From: Mucor racemosus
Lineage: Eukaryota > Mucoromycota > Mucoromycetes > Mucorales > Mucoraceae
Reading direction: 5' to 3'
DNA length: 64,000 nucleotides
Assembly (NCBI GenBank): GCA_027405735.1
Contig: JAPEHQ010000009.1
Location: 1,922,001 to 1,986,000 of the forward strand
Part shown: one piece after another, positions 46,425 through 60,834 of the stretch
Layout: each line of letters starts with the position of its first letter
How positions within the stretch are numbered: position 1 is the stretch's first letter
The notes under the pieces: generated by a model
The model's database searches: none
Told to the model about the DNA's origin: nothing
The model's input: only the letters and a program-made list of their open reading frames with translations
Made by a program: the position numbers and the translations under genes

Positions 46425-49400
46425 TTATACACTGTCAAGTCTATCTTTGTTACAGATAGGCGAAATTTGATCGTAGCATGGCTTACAGAACCTTGCAGAT
46501 TTATCAGGACAAATCAATGCAGCGTTTGACATACAGTTGGAACAGAAAATACCCCCACATGCTCTACAATGGCTCTTGCGTTCTAAAAAGAGATTGAATA
46601 AAGTGAGTTACATTGAACTGGAAATCAAACAACTTTTAAAAACATACCTAATACAGAAAATGCTCTTCGACAAGTCATACATTCTCTACATTTGTCTTCT
46701 CTTTGTACATGATATGTATCAGATGTATCAGGTAATACAAACCCATATACCTGCCCTTGTATACTTCCTGTAAATAATGTCCTTCTTGAACTGGACATGG
46801 ATAAAGCTACAATATCTGATTTATCCAAGCTATTATCTATTCTACTCTTGTGGTGAAGTTCATGAACTAATGCTAGAGACCATTTGTGATGGCCTGTCTT
46901 TGCATCTATCTCTACGTGTTTTAACCAGAATTTAACGACACCTCTTCGATGTCCTGTGATAATCAAATCCTTGCTATTCCATTCAGTTAATTTACGCTAC
47001 ATTCAAAAAACTAAAGTTAGTACTGCATTTGTGTTGATTTCCATTATTTGTTCCTTTTTACCTCGTAGAAAATACAAGACAAGATGGACTCTGAACTAGG
47101 ACAAGCTGACTTAGTAAGATAGAGATCACCATTAACGGTCCATACACGGATTATATGACCTGAGCAAGTGATTATATCACCCTATTCGCATGAAAACAAG
47201 AATTAGTCGCTTCCAAATGCAACATTGTTTACAATACTTACGGTTGTATCATTTATACGAATAAATTGCACACCATTTTCATGACCATCGAGGGTTTTGA
47301 CATATTGTTTGCGATTTAAATCCCAAATGATTGCTGTCTTATCCTGAAAAATAACATATTAAAAACTTTGCATTATACATTTTTTACATTTATATACTTA
47401 CATCTGAACCAGTTACCAGGATACTATATGTTCTAGATGCAGCAATGGTAGTAACAAAAGATGAATGACCTTTAAGACATTCAACCAAGGTGAAATCAGT
47501 AGTAGCCTTTTCATTTTTGACTTGCCAAATACACACAAGCTTTTTCGTAGACAAAATGTTAATAAAATATTGTTTTCATCAAGTATACTAACTTACATTA
47601 TCAGTGCCGCCAGTAACCAAGGTACGTGAATCAGGGAAACATGCAGTGCTAATAAACCCAACATGCATATTTTCAAATATATTCAAGAGTTTTCCAGATT
47701 CTGTGGAAAACAACCTCAGGCTATTATCAGAGAATCCCCATTCAATGTAACGTAAGCCATCAGGAGGCATCAACAATTGCTGACAGGACGTAACGCCGAG
47801 TTTCTCATTGTATAAATCAATACTTTCAATTTGTTGCTTGATATCTACAATTGTAAATATTAAAATTAATACTATTGTATAATATAGAAGTAAATATATA
47901 AAAGACTTACCACGTAAAGGCAAAAATGATTGTACTAATTTGTCTAAATTTTCTTGGAAAATATAATGGCCTAATACCATAGGGTCAGTGATAGTTGGAG
48001 ATCTTGCAGGATGGGGTTTTTTGAATAATTGACGAGGTGTTTGACCAAAATTGTTGATAATACCAATAGTAGCAGTTTTTTCGACAATATCTGTAATAGC
48101 ATCCAGATCAACAGCACCTTCATATGATACATGGTGGAAAACATTTAGCGAATCAATAGCAGTTTGTCCTTGTTGTTTAAAACCAAAGATCAGATCAATC
48201 CAATGATGTAAGTTAGCACTGACATATTCACTCTCTAAAGCTTCACGATGGCGTTGAATAAAGATCTTTGGATCACCATGAGCCCAAGGTGGCAATACAA
48301 TAGAATCAATAGCCTCTCCAGTACCTTGCTTGACACCAAAATTGAATTTATTTACATTAGTCAAGAATTCAGGAAGGTAAAAGAACTCTGGAATCAGTTC
48401 TCGAACATCACCCATATTTTTCTCTGAAGCAGATTCCCAAGCTTTACCAATGGAATCAAATAATCTATCTGCATGATCAAAAGTACCGCCTTGTAGCTTG
48501 AGATAATGTTGAGTAAAAGGCTCAAGTCGAATTAAAAATGAACAAACAATCATGGCAGAAGAATAATGAGTACCGTAATGGAAGGCAGGAGAAGGATCAT
48601 CTGTTTCACCCCATTGCTTGTATCTGTCAGCAAATTCTCGTCTTCTTTCTGCTGTTTGTGCACCCATAGGACGAGTCAAATCTCTGAATGTCTTTGGATC
48701 ATTCAAATCAAGTTCTTCACTGTAATAATCAGCCAAGATCCATGGGAATACAGGATATTGTGTTAAATCGTTATAAGATCTACCAGCAATAGCATTCAAA
48801 TACATCAAATATTGGAAATTGGTAATCTCTTTACGCTCCCATCTTTGAGTAAGATCATGCAATGTTGAGGTACCAAAGATACTGGATAATCTAAATGTAC
48901 TACTAAGGCCAGTAGTTGTATAGCTCTCCTTTTCTCTACCAAATATAGTTCCACCAGATTCCTCATGTACAGCAACACGGCTAACCAACTTGGAATACAA
49001 TTCATCTCGTTCAGACAAAGCTACAGTAATCAGTGCATTTTGACCATCAGTAAAGAAAATTTCAAGTGCTACGTCTCTAAATAGGAAACGACGTTTGAAT
49101 ACATCACGGAGATCAGCAGTAGCCCACTTTCTACAAGTATGCAAATCACCAGAAGAACTAATAAAAGGCTCCGTTTCCATGCCTGCAGCCTGGGCAACCA
49201 AAAGAAGATATTGGTCACGCTCTTCTTTAGGAACATCCCAAATTTCAACTACTTCGCCATCACTGAGCTGAAAGAAGTTATCAATGAGATAGATATTATT
49301 CTTACAAAGTAACAGCAGGCCTTCACAAGCATCCAAACCGGCAATCTGACTAACATTGTATACGTCAAGCACCATGTCACCCTGGTCAAGCAATCGAAGC

Positions 49401-52400
49401 ACCTTGCGGTTCTTGTCTTCTTCATAAGAGATTTGCTGTTCCTCCTCTTCATTAGCTTTATTGATACTTTCATTGATAGAACCATCATCTTCAGCAGCAG
49501 ACTGATCATCTTCTTTACTCATAATAGATGATTGCTCTTCAGTTAATTCCTTGTCAATTTGTACTTCAGATTTAGGAGCACTGTGTCCATTGTTTATAGA
49601 CGATTTGACAGGTTTAGGAGAGTTGTTGGCTGTATGTGTTGCTGTTTGTTTTGGCATATAAGACGAATAATCGGTATTAGATATGTACTGAAGTCTTTTG
49701 CGCATACGGTTAGGGCCTTCAGTATAATCCAATCTCCATTTAAGATCAAGAGAAACTCTAGGGCCCCAAAGCGACCTCTCTCGTACTAAATCTGCAGCAA
49801 TGCGAGTCCATTCACTTTGAATAAAGTTTTCATGCCCATCAAAATCTTGTAATGCTTTAGTAAAGCGACCCATTTCAATTTCTTGAATACTCTGAGACCA
49901 GGAAAGGGTTTTATGAGTATATTCCATTATGATTTCTTGTTCATAAGCTTCACGTTTTTGCATCTTTTTGAGCTTATTGATACGTCTTGTAATGTAGTTT
50001 TTGAATGTCTCTTTACTATACTTGTTTTCTTGAATAATAGTGTTTTCCCAGGCTTTACTGATATGCTCAGTAAACAAGATGTTGAGTTCAACTTTACGAG
50101 AATCTAACCATCTATAAAATGACTCAAAATCCATTTCTAACATTTGCTTGAATCCATCAATGAGATCTTCTAATTCAACACCCTTGATGCGAATATTGAA
50201 AATAGCATCCACTGTATCTGGTCTTTGTAACACTAACAACTTCCACATATTAGCAGCAGAGTCTCTGATCTTGTTATCGCTGGATAATAAGTAACGATAA
50301 AGATGATAACAAAAGCACTTCATAAACTCGACATCACTGTTTTTGATGCTCAAAATGATCTTTTGGTGATGAATACAGTAATCGAGGAACGCTACTGTTT
50401 TCAAGGAATCCAAATCACCATGCTCAAGATCAGATATTTTGACTAGAATCATGCGATTAAAGGCACGATAAATAGCAGTTACAGATACATCATTAATACC
50501 ATAACGACTACTGAACTCGTCCATATGCAAGGTTTCCAAGATGGTAGCCAATAAATCATATGTTTGTTCCGTCCCACCTTCCTTGAATCGACCCTGAATC
50601 ACAGCATCAGCAGCCATTTGAGAGAATTTTGCGAGATTTGCCAATACACGAGGGTCCAGCATGAGTTCTATTTCAAGTTGGAATGTGCTTTTCAAGTTTT
50701 GAGCAATATGTGTCAATAAATAGCTTTCAAAAACAAGTTGTTGTTCATGAGAACTAGGAGGAAATGCAGAAAATACAAGCAATAAAGCGCTAAGATTCTT
50801 GCTCTGTGGATCGGTAATGGACTCGATACAAATATCAACTACAAAATTCAATAGAGAATCCATCATTGAATCTTGTAAAATTTTGACATTTGTTGGTGTT
50901 GCACTGGCTTGACTCCAAGAAGCAGATCTTAATCTTGTCATGAATGAATTGCCTCTCTTTGATACATGTGGAGATGTCTTGGTCATCAGAGCAGATGTTC
51001 CACCACGTTTTATAATACTGCTTCCAGATGTAGCTGGGTTGCTATCTATTGAAGCTGTATCATCATCATTGTATTTACCAAAACGATCAAAATAAGGACT
51101 ATCAATGGGTGATGCAGCTGCAGAAGCAGGTGAATTGAGATGATCCAAATCAAAGTTTGTCAGTACAACATCTTTAGAAGTAAGCTCATCATCTGCTGTC
51201 ATTTGATGAGTAGGACATACCGATGGAAATAATATGTGAACAATGCAGTCGATAACATCCTGCTTGTTGCAAGCATCTTTGAATGCAGGTCTATTATCAT
51301 ACAATTCATCGAAAAGCTGAATAAAATCATCCATTGTACGAGATACTTGAGTTCGAGAGGCGGAGGAGATGGTTTGCTTTTCTGTAATAGGTCTTACATT
51401 TACGCTATTACTTCTAGTCCGAGGTCTCATCAAGGTGGGTGTGCTTGATAACTTGGTAGCAGGTACATCAATGGTTTTTCTACCTTCATCCCACATGGCG
51501 ATGATAATAGGCAAAACATCAGGCACAGCCATCTTACTTCCCTCCTTGCTGTCATGCAAACATGTTCGTAAATGATTGATATCGAATGTACTGTAAATAG
51601 GATACTCTGCAACATCAATACCAACCATCATCAACATGAGAGTTTCATGCAATTGCGTCAAATTCCAATAAGCAGGCAATAAATGACGCAATACAACGAA
51701 TCCTTCAGAAGTAGATCTAAACTTTTGAACATACGCAGGTCCTTGAGTAATACAGATGCGAGCCAAGATACGAGCTGTCAATACAACAGTAAAAGGATTT
51801 AGATGAGGAGCAAAGAAAAGCAAAGGCCATTTGTTGGTAATAGTAGTTGCAAACTTGCTAATGTAATCAGGGCCATTTGCTTTATCACAGAGAATATCGT
51901 GCAACATTTCAAGAACAATATTACGCATTTGAACACTTTTTGTAGTGTTACTATGATGTTTAGAATCTGTGATTATTTCTGTGGTAGCTAAAGAAGATGC
52001 TTCTGAGTCAATTGAAGAAACAGACGAATTGGAATGTGTACTATCTGATCTACCGAGACGACGAGATGCTTTCAAAGAAGATGGTGCCTTGGAAACTGTA
52101 GAGGCCAAAAAAGTAGCTACTGCTCGAATGCTCTCTGTAGTCCAATTACTCAGCATGATTGCCTTGAGAGAATCAATAAGATAAGGTACAAGTTCTTTTG
52201 CATAAATGTTCATTCTGAAAGCCAAAAGAACCTTCTTGACAAGATCTATTATGACAATTTTGTTAGGTCGATAAACGAATATATCAATACAAATCAACTT
52301 ACGGATCTTTGGAAGTCGTTTGGAATTGAAATTTCTCATTTTGCTTGTATTCAAAAATAGAATGAATTGATCTAATTGAGCTCTTTGAACAGAGATTGCA

Positions 52401-55400
52401 GTCTTTTTCCAAATTTCAAAGTTTAAAATAACATATCGATATGCCAAAGGATTATTAATAATGGAATCCCTAATAAACAATTGATAAGTTAGTCTCAATC
52501 AAGGCATTTGATTTAAAAACTTACTCTGGAGAATGAGGGTTTTTGCCGATAAATACAAGCAGTAATTCGATCAATTCAGGGGTAATTAAATCTCGTTTTT
52601 GCTTCAATAAATAGGCCAAGATCTCATAACCATGGCATCTCTCCATATCCTCAGAATTACGCCAAGAGTAGCGAATGATTTCGAATAAAATAGCTGTTGA
52701 TTTGCACAATGCTTCCGAGGTCTATAATTGTATATTAGCTTGAAGTCTTTTATATCTAATCTAGTGAATACATTACCTCTGAACGTTCAATCAATTTCAA
52801 TGCAATAGCACAGCCACCAATTTTCCAAATTGATTCATCTAAACCAAAAGGATAAGCTACAGTAGGTCCACCTACTAAATAACCCATATTCTTTGGTGTA
52901 TAAACTGCAGTATCTAATTTAGGAATAGCAGAATTTATGATAATATGTGAATGATCAATTTCCATAGCGATTGTAGCTGCTGTTGCATCACTAACACCCG
53001 ATAATGTTAATCCAGTGCGATTGCCTTCAGCTAATGTATTAGAAGCAAAGAAAGCAAATACAATCTTATGTTCTGGTATATTCTGAAAGTGTGTACTTTT
53101 CATCACATTAGCCAACATCGTTTGGGTTTGTACTGAATCTCTGCGGGTTGCTTGATTCGATTTTGAAGTAGACATGCTTCTTAACGTCAAAAACAAAGAG
53201 GCAGAAGCTTCATACGTCTGGAATTGACGTAAAGAATCTTGGAATAAGGATTTGTAACGAGCGCCAAGGTTAAAAAAGAGATTAATTGTTTCTTTCTCCA
53301 ATGTTTCTTCAATCAAGTAAGTAGGGCCAAGATCCCATATCAATTTAGGCTTTTCTAAAAGATATTCATCAACAAGCGATCCAATAACTGCTCTTAAAGG
53401 AACAGTCGGAATAGTAGGTTGTGTGATGTATGGACAGCTCACTTGTTCAATAAGCACACCATTTACATATAAGCTCATGCTGCTTGATTTGACAGAAAGT
53501 CTAGATTTGTTGTGTACAATAGAAAGATGATACCAGAAACCAGCGTGAAATTCAAATGATTTGAAAACAGCATCTTGTTTGGAAGAAACACTATATACTT
53601 TCATCATTTTACTCACTGAATCAATGTAGATTTTGAATATAAGGTTTCTATCATCCCAAACGCTGAACAATGAAAGATTAGAAATGTCATCTTGTTTTTC
53701 AATATGGATCCAAGAAAGTAATGTATAACCAGGATTAGCAGGAGGAAAGTTCTCAAGTTGGGGCAGCTCCAAACAAGCATTTGTATTAGAGCCTGTATCA
53801 AATTGAATAAAATTGGGCCATCTACTACGAGAAGCACCTTGCAAAATTAGATCCATTAATCCACCTGATTTATCAAGAATAGCATGCTCCTGCACATTGA
53901 ATTGTTGAAACATGTATAATATCTCTTGATAACTGACGCCCATTGTCATTAACTTTTTGACGATTTGCAAGATAATCTCTCTTTCAGCATCTTGAACAGG
54001 CACAACCTCTTTATCTGCAGGGAATGCACGTTTTAATAAGCCTAGTATAAGACCACTAGTATTCAATTTTACTTGATTGCCTCGACTTGCTTGAGCCAAA
54101 GCTAATATAGCACATAAAACAGCACGAGATAGTTTTGCATCATTTTCTGATACTAATTGCTGCAAATTCAAAATAGTAGGTGTAATTTCAGGATTAACAA
54201 CTCTTGTACAAGATGATTTCAGTACTAGTTCAATACGCTTCAAAATATCAAGTGTCAATGCTTGGGACTCATTATTTGTAATAGCAATATCAGGAGCAGG
54301 AGGTTCCAAGAATAAATCATGAACAGATTCATCATCAATGGCAAACGCAAACAAGATGCCAAATATTTGATGAGGTATAAAACCCTCTTTCAATGCACCT
54401 GTTAATGTAATGGCATTTTCTAATGATCCATATCCAACATTGGTAAGGAAATATTTCTTATTGACATCATGATCATGCATTGATTCAGCTAAAACCGAAA
54501 ATATGGTTTGGATAACAGCAACAATTTTGCCTTGCACTGTTTCTAAACTACTGCCATGATTTTCAAATCTTTCTGGTTCTTCAAATGCACCCTCTAATGC
54601 AACAATCATTGATACTAAGCTAACGTAACCGCCAACTTTTCTGAATATATCTCGGGTAGATTTGTGCGCTTTGAAGATACGTTTGATGGTTTTGAGTACT
54701 TCTAATCTAAACTCTAAATCATCACGAGGAATATACTGAATAGCTTCCATGACTCTACTAAATGCATTGCCTGCTTCTGCTCCAGGTGAAGATGGTGGTG
54801 ATGGCGATGATGATCCATTAGAAGGTGATTTGGAATCATAAGCATGGCTGGATAAGCTTTCGAATAATCTCAATGCTCCAATACGGGTTTCTGGGTATTG
54901 TAATAAATCAAACAAATTACCTCGATAACTATTGAAATATTAGAAATTAAAAAATGCATACATTATGGTCGCAAATTACTTACGATTTTCTGAATATAAC
55001 TACATTGTCAGGAGTTGAAGTCATGGCAATTATACAGCTAATGATTTGATCAAAGTTTCCGAGTGCATTTTGCAAAAATTCATCATCTTTAGTTTGTAAT
55101 TTAACTTTTTCAGTTACATCTGAAAGCATCAAACTCATAATGTTAATAAGGCCAGCCTCTTGTACAACAACGAAAAATTTAGGTGAGGTGTTGAGGAGTT
55201 CTGTCAAGTATTTACAAATCAAAGCAATCATTTTTCCAGATGAGCTGCCTACGATTCAATTGTGAGTATATGGTTCGATATACAATGGAAACAGCCAAAC
55301 TTACTTTGAAGATGAAGTGATAATACAGCCAATTCTTTAAGAGGAACAAAATTAAGGTCAACCATGATAAAGATCAATAATTCTAAAATTCCCTTTTGAA

Positions 55401-57134
55401 TACGAATATCATAGTTTTCCATACTTTCGATAAATTGAGGTACGGAATTGGTATTTTCAACAATGAAATAATTGCATGGATGAATTTCGATAATGTCTTT
55501 CATAGCATTGAATATTTGGAAATGTAGTGAAAGCGGTAGTTCATGTCGAATAGTTGTTGTTGGGTATAGAAATGATGCTAATAAGCATTGATAAGCTTGA
55601 ATAGTCTTTACAATTTTGTCTAATTAAAACATGAGGATTAGATTATGTTTGTATTCCAACTAGTTTTCTGCACATACCTGTATGGCCTCTTGGTTGTGGT
55701 GTTGAGAAATCTGCATGTTGATAAGGAAGACCATCTGAAATGGATGGAATTGGACTTATTCTACCCACAAAACTTAAATCCACCAATTTATTTACAATTT
55801 CCACCTATAAGGAAGGTTTTAATTACCTTGAAACGATAAACAATATACACAAAAAATTACCTTCAAGTCAACTACATTATCATTGAATGGACCTAGTTTC
55901 AATATTTTACACAACACTTCATATCCATGAAGCATCTCTTCAAATAAACCATAAAACTGTATTTTTGCTGATTTCTCGAGTTGAAAGTAAATCAAGCTCA
56001 ATCCAAGGTTAATTTCTCGATAATCCACAAATGTCAAATAATCCTTGGATGTACAATCTCTCCACAGTCTTATTATCAAATCAACACAGCGACGATTATG
56101 AAGATATTGACACACTTCACCGTTCATATCCACAGATCTCAATATATCGACAGTTTTAGTTTTCCAAATCATATATGCTGGTTCACCGTCTTGAGCCACA
56201 TTCTCGATGGGCTTAGCTGTCATAATACGAATCATCATAAAAAATGTATCCTCAGTAATTAATCTGTGTAATACAGATGAATTTTTTACGCATTGCTTCA
56301 TAATATCTGCCATTGCATTTCCAACATCCTCAATACTAGCCATTTCCATTTCATATGTTTGATCGTAATATGATGGCGATAAGTCTATAAAAGACCTGAA
56401 TAATTTGATAATCACAGATGGTATTCTTTGTTGTAACATGATCAATAAAATTGAATTCTATCGTTTTTTGTTGTTGTTGTTATGAGTGCATTTTACATTT
56501 ATATTCAACATAGAAATCACTTACAGGTCCAAATGACACTACTCGAATAGCTCGTATTACATTGTACAGATGTGATTTTGACCTTAAATTATCCATCAAT
56601 GCTATTTATTATAATTAGTTTGATTTTCAGCCCAGTTTATAATATACTTGGTAAATCTTATAATTACCTTGGCTTGATTCTGATTTACTCTTGTGTTCTG
56701 GTACTTTACGTATACCACTTATAAGTTCTTTTGTTAAATGGCTCATAAAAGCACGATCATCTGGAATAGCTTCAAAAATAAATGCATTTCCAAACTGTTC
56801 GTGTGTTTCAATGACAATCGGTAAAAACTCGACTAAAAATGCTTGAGATCGTTCCTAACCAAAGGTGTTAATTGCAACACATATTGAATGAATATATATT
56901 TTATATTTACTTGGTCATTAGATAATAAATCATTGCATCTCTGCCATATATCACGTATACGTGCTTGCTGTTGTTCTTGTCTATTTGTATAATTTCGAAT
57001 AAATCAAAAAATCCATAAAAAATCCATAAAAAAAAAACTTGATGGTCTTACTTTATAAGGTCTTCTTTTGAAATGGAAGGTTCTTCAGTGGTTTTATTTA
57101 TTGTATTTATTCTATCAACCCAAGATCTCCACAT
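46425..57134 (-). CDS. ALFY/WDFY3-type BEACH-WD40-FYVE protein
   Basis: Exons 57134-57052, 56980-56911, 56854-56668, 56601-56525, 56457-55861, 55804-55678, 55619-55305, 55248-54984, 54928-52777, 52721-52525, 52469-52303, 52245-47911, 47844-47597, 47539-47402, 47343-47242, 47181-47062, 46996-46648, 46582-46425; 3228 residues. ALFY is a giant scaffold in selective autophagy of aggregates. Order: helical/ARM-like N-terminus; concanavalin-like domain (about 940-1110: CLELPQLENFPPANPGYTLL); DSIINNPLAYRYVIL; PH-BEACH (about 2370-2505); BEACH (about 2545-2825: RLSSIFGTSTLHDLTQRW, NFQYLMYLNAIAGRSYNDL, QYPVFPWIL, FGFKQQG); WD40 repeats (about 2840-3150); C-terminal FYVE zinc finger (CRECMTC, RKSHCRACG, CSNC, FCKPCY). 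The PI3P motif reads RKSHCR, with Ser where the first His of R+HHCR is expected. The C-terminal FYVE separates it from LYST, NBEA and Bph1. Confidence 0.92.
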
Positions 57135-58639
57135 TGTTGCTGTTCAGTCAAAGTAACAAAGAAGAAACACTTGAAATAACAGAAAATACTAAATATATAA
57201 AAGAGGTGTTTTTGTAAGGCGACAAAACCTACTCTCTTCTCCGAGAGGAAAAAGGACATCTAATTAATTAAGGGCCATGTAATACAAAAAGGCTTCTTTT
57301 TTTGGTAAAAATCCAACCAAAAAGTTGAGTGCAATGCTTTGAAAATAAATCAATTTACTCTAGATTTTAGTTATATGCGATTATGATGTTGCTTTAACCA
57401 TTGTTTCGCTTTCATTTGATACTCATCAATCTTTTTGCATAGTAAAAGGTGCCATAATTCAAAGACAGTTAATTGCATTTTGTTCAGATAATGTAACTAC
57501 CGTATTTTGTCCTTGATATTATTTAATTATTTTGCTGAAATAGCTAGGGTCATATACAGATACAACTCAGTGTATCAATATAGAATATCCCTTGATGTCG
57601 GTATGATAACGTATCGTAGATATGCAATGTCGGTCATAAGTGCATAGAGCAGTGGTGACATATTTGATGGGGCTCTATCAATTTATGTAAATATAATCTA
57701 ACTTTGGAAACTCCTGAGAGTATGCTATAAACAATGGTACATTTCTTTCTGCTTACTTCCGACGTTTCCATTATTAGGTGCGAGATTAATAAGCAATTTA
57801 TCAGCTTTTACGCCTGAATTTGCTGTAATCTTACACTTGAGGTTGATTTATAATTAGACCTGGTAAATCTTAAATCTAGAATTTTTAATCTAGATACCAT
57901 ATATCAGCGAATTGAGCTATTGCTAGCAAATTTTAATGAAAAACTTAATTTGAAAAAAGTAGAATTGAAGAAAGTTTTACTAAATAGTATCATGAAATCT
58001 TGTCCAAATTTGTCGAGCTTGTTCGATTTGTTTAAAAAATCAATATGGAATCAACAGGGAAGAAACACAATTTAAAATGAAAGACAACGTGAAGCATTGG
58101 GCGAAATAAATAATATAACATGTCAAAATATAAAAAGGCCGGATGAAGAGGTACACTAATAACAAAATTGAAAAAGCTAACATGTGTATATGTTTTCTTA
58201 ACCTCAGATATATACAGCATAATGAACCTAGAGATAGCAGTAGTAGTAATAGCTCTAGAAGTACTTCCCTACTTAGTATGAACCCGATCAGTTGATTGAT
58301 GTGATTTTGCAATAAGATGTTCAATCAATGAAATATTAGAGTCAAAGGCAAGGACAAGTAAGTGCTCAAAATATCAACACATTCTGTAAAACATTTCTAA
58401 TTTCGTAAAGGATTACTCATTTTGGGATTCGGACCTTGCTTTCAACACTGTTTTAATAATGCTTGAAGAACAACTCGGCCAAAGATTTGCTGCATTCTGG
58501 TAATTGAATAACATGTTACCAATCACTTGTTTCCAATGGCCCTTTAACTTGAGGGTCTGATTCACTTAGATAGTTATATTTACTTTATGGAACTATTCAT
58601 TTATGAAAAGCATGAAGTCGGGGATATTTGCATACACAT

Positions 58640-59765
58640 TTTTTTATTGTCTCATAAAAGACTCAAAAGCACATAAAACACTGTTTTTTCTTTAAAAACT
58701 GGGTCTGACTTTTCATTCCTGCTCAGCTTTTTTTTTCACTAAATAATACCAAGAAAAAAATATATGCCAATGTACCTGAGATGTTCAACTTTAATCCAAA
58801 AATGAGTATCCGGAAATATCCTATTTTTTGCAGTTGGTATTAATTTTTCAGTGCTAATGTTTCAGATTTCTACGCGTATTTCACTGCTAAAAATTAAAAA
58901 CTTTTAGGTTCCATATCTCTACAAAAAATTAAGTTATACTGACACATTTTAATAATAAAACTTACTTGTTTTAAAGCGCTCTATAACATGTTGTAATATG
59001 AAAAGGTTCTGAGCATTTTTATTTTTTTTCATTTTTTTGGCATTTCTATAGTAGGTTTCAAAATATTGGTTAAATTGAGTGGTATGTTTTCTACATGCAT
59101 GTCATTTAGCTCATTGAGCTCTCTCAGACCCAATTTAAATTTTTTCAAAATATTGATTTTTCGTCGAGATATCCTTAAAAATGTGTACAAAAAGTTACCT
59201 TCATCCCTAGCTTCCATTTTCCCTTGTATACCCTCGTCCAAAATTCTGAATCTGAAAAAATTTGGACAAAAATCTCGTTTTCTTTACGAATAATGCAGCT
59301 AGAAGATTTTACAATTGCTTGATCAATAGATAATGTTTTTGCGCATTATTTCAATTAGTTATATTCTAAATATGTTTATAAAAAGTGATGTGTATCTTCA
59401 AAAAACCTCCAAAAATTCAGTTGCATTTTATGCAAAATTTAATGTGAACCATTTATTTAAATTTAATTTAGATGAATGCAAAATCCAAAACTGTACAAAA
59501 AGTATTTAATACGCTAGGTCACCTTACTTTGCAGTTCATGAACTATTAAACGATTTTGTTTTTTGAATCATTTTTCGATCGTTTTTTTAAATCAATTTTG
59601 GAACACCGTTAGTCCGCTACTATAGGTTTTAAGCTGTGATATGATCTATTATTTTGATTATCTCGACGAAAAATCAATATTTTTTGTTGAAACTAAAAAG
59701 GCAGAGTAGCCTAGAGTTGGATTTATCTTGTGGGTACAAAAAATTAATACCTCAATCTAAACTAT
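58640..59765 (-). repeat. Family R1, copy 4 (inverted)
   Basis: On the minus strand it matches copies 1-3 from GTACCCACAAGATAAATCC to the GGGTCTGAC / GAGTCTTTTATGAGA region. The short open frame (59241-59029) again resembles those of copies 1 and 3 (shared LDPREL/LGLRELNELND, NILKPTIEMPKK). Confidence 0.72.
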
Positions 59766-60834
59766 CAAATGCTGCTTAGATTCTAAGTATATTATTTCCT
59801 CTCGTAGTTGTCTAACATTTCACAGTAGTTTATTTGATATAACTCTTGAATAAGTATATACAAGTTTTTTGTTGTGAGTACTATTTGAAAATGTGTATCG
59901 TTCTAAATTTTTGATTCAAGGCGGGGAATTGTTCTCCAATTGTGACAAAATGTAATTTTATTAGTAACTTTTACGTACAGATAAATATATAAATGGATCG
60001 ATGAAAAACAATTGTCTCTTTCGCTTTCTTCCTTCATTCTTCTTTTTTTCTTTGCATGATGTTTCTTTTGCTTCCAATATGGTATGCGTAAACATTGATT
60101 ACTTTAGATACTTTAAATATTTGTTTATTATTGATTAGCTGTTCTGCTCTCATGATGATAAGGTAAAATGTAAATATCATATCTGAAAGATGCCCCGAGT
60201 TTGGCTGCTTTAACGGGCCGTTTTCCAGCTTGAATCGAATGGCCATTTCCGTTAAAGCTCGATTCAAACTCGAATCAATCCTAGTTCCATTTTTGTAAAT
60301 GTATATAATAAAGAAAGATGAGTACGTGAGAATTGGTCAATCTTTATTAAATTTAAAAACGAGACTTAGAAATCAAATGAAGGGTGAATGTCTACTGCTA
60401 TTTATATTTGATTTAAGGATTGCTTACGCACCTGTCTATAACGGTGTTCTCACACTAAGTTTTAGTGTCAATCCTCATTTATGCTAATAATGTAATTATA
60501 TTCAGATATAGATGATCAGTCTAAAGTCTTTAGTTGCTCTTGCCAACACTTAATTATTAATATTCTTTATTTTATATCTTTCATTGTAAATCTAGATTAT
60601 CAGAACTTAGGTTATGTGATTATCAGGGTAACCATTTACAATGTTTATAGACAAATATGCTAAATATGTTAAAGCATAGTTCATTGACATATTTAAACTA
60701 CGATTTCAGGTACATTTATATATGCAAATATAACACTATTGTCTAAATACTTTGCAAACATCGCCAAGACTATTTCTTTGCGTTGATACTCAGTATAAAT
60801 TAAGACGTATTGTATATATATAAAAAAAAATTCG

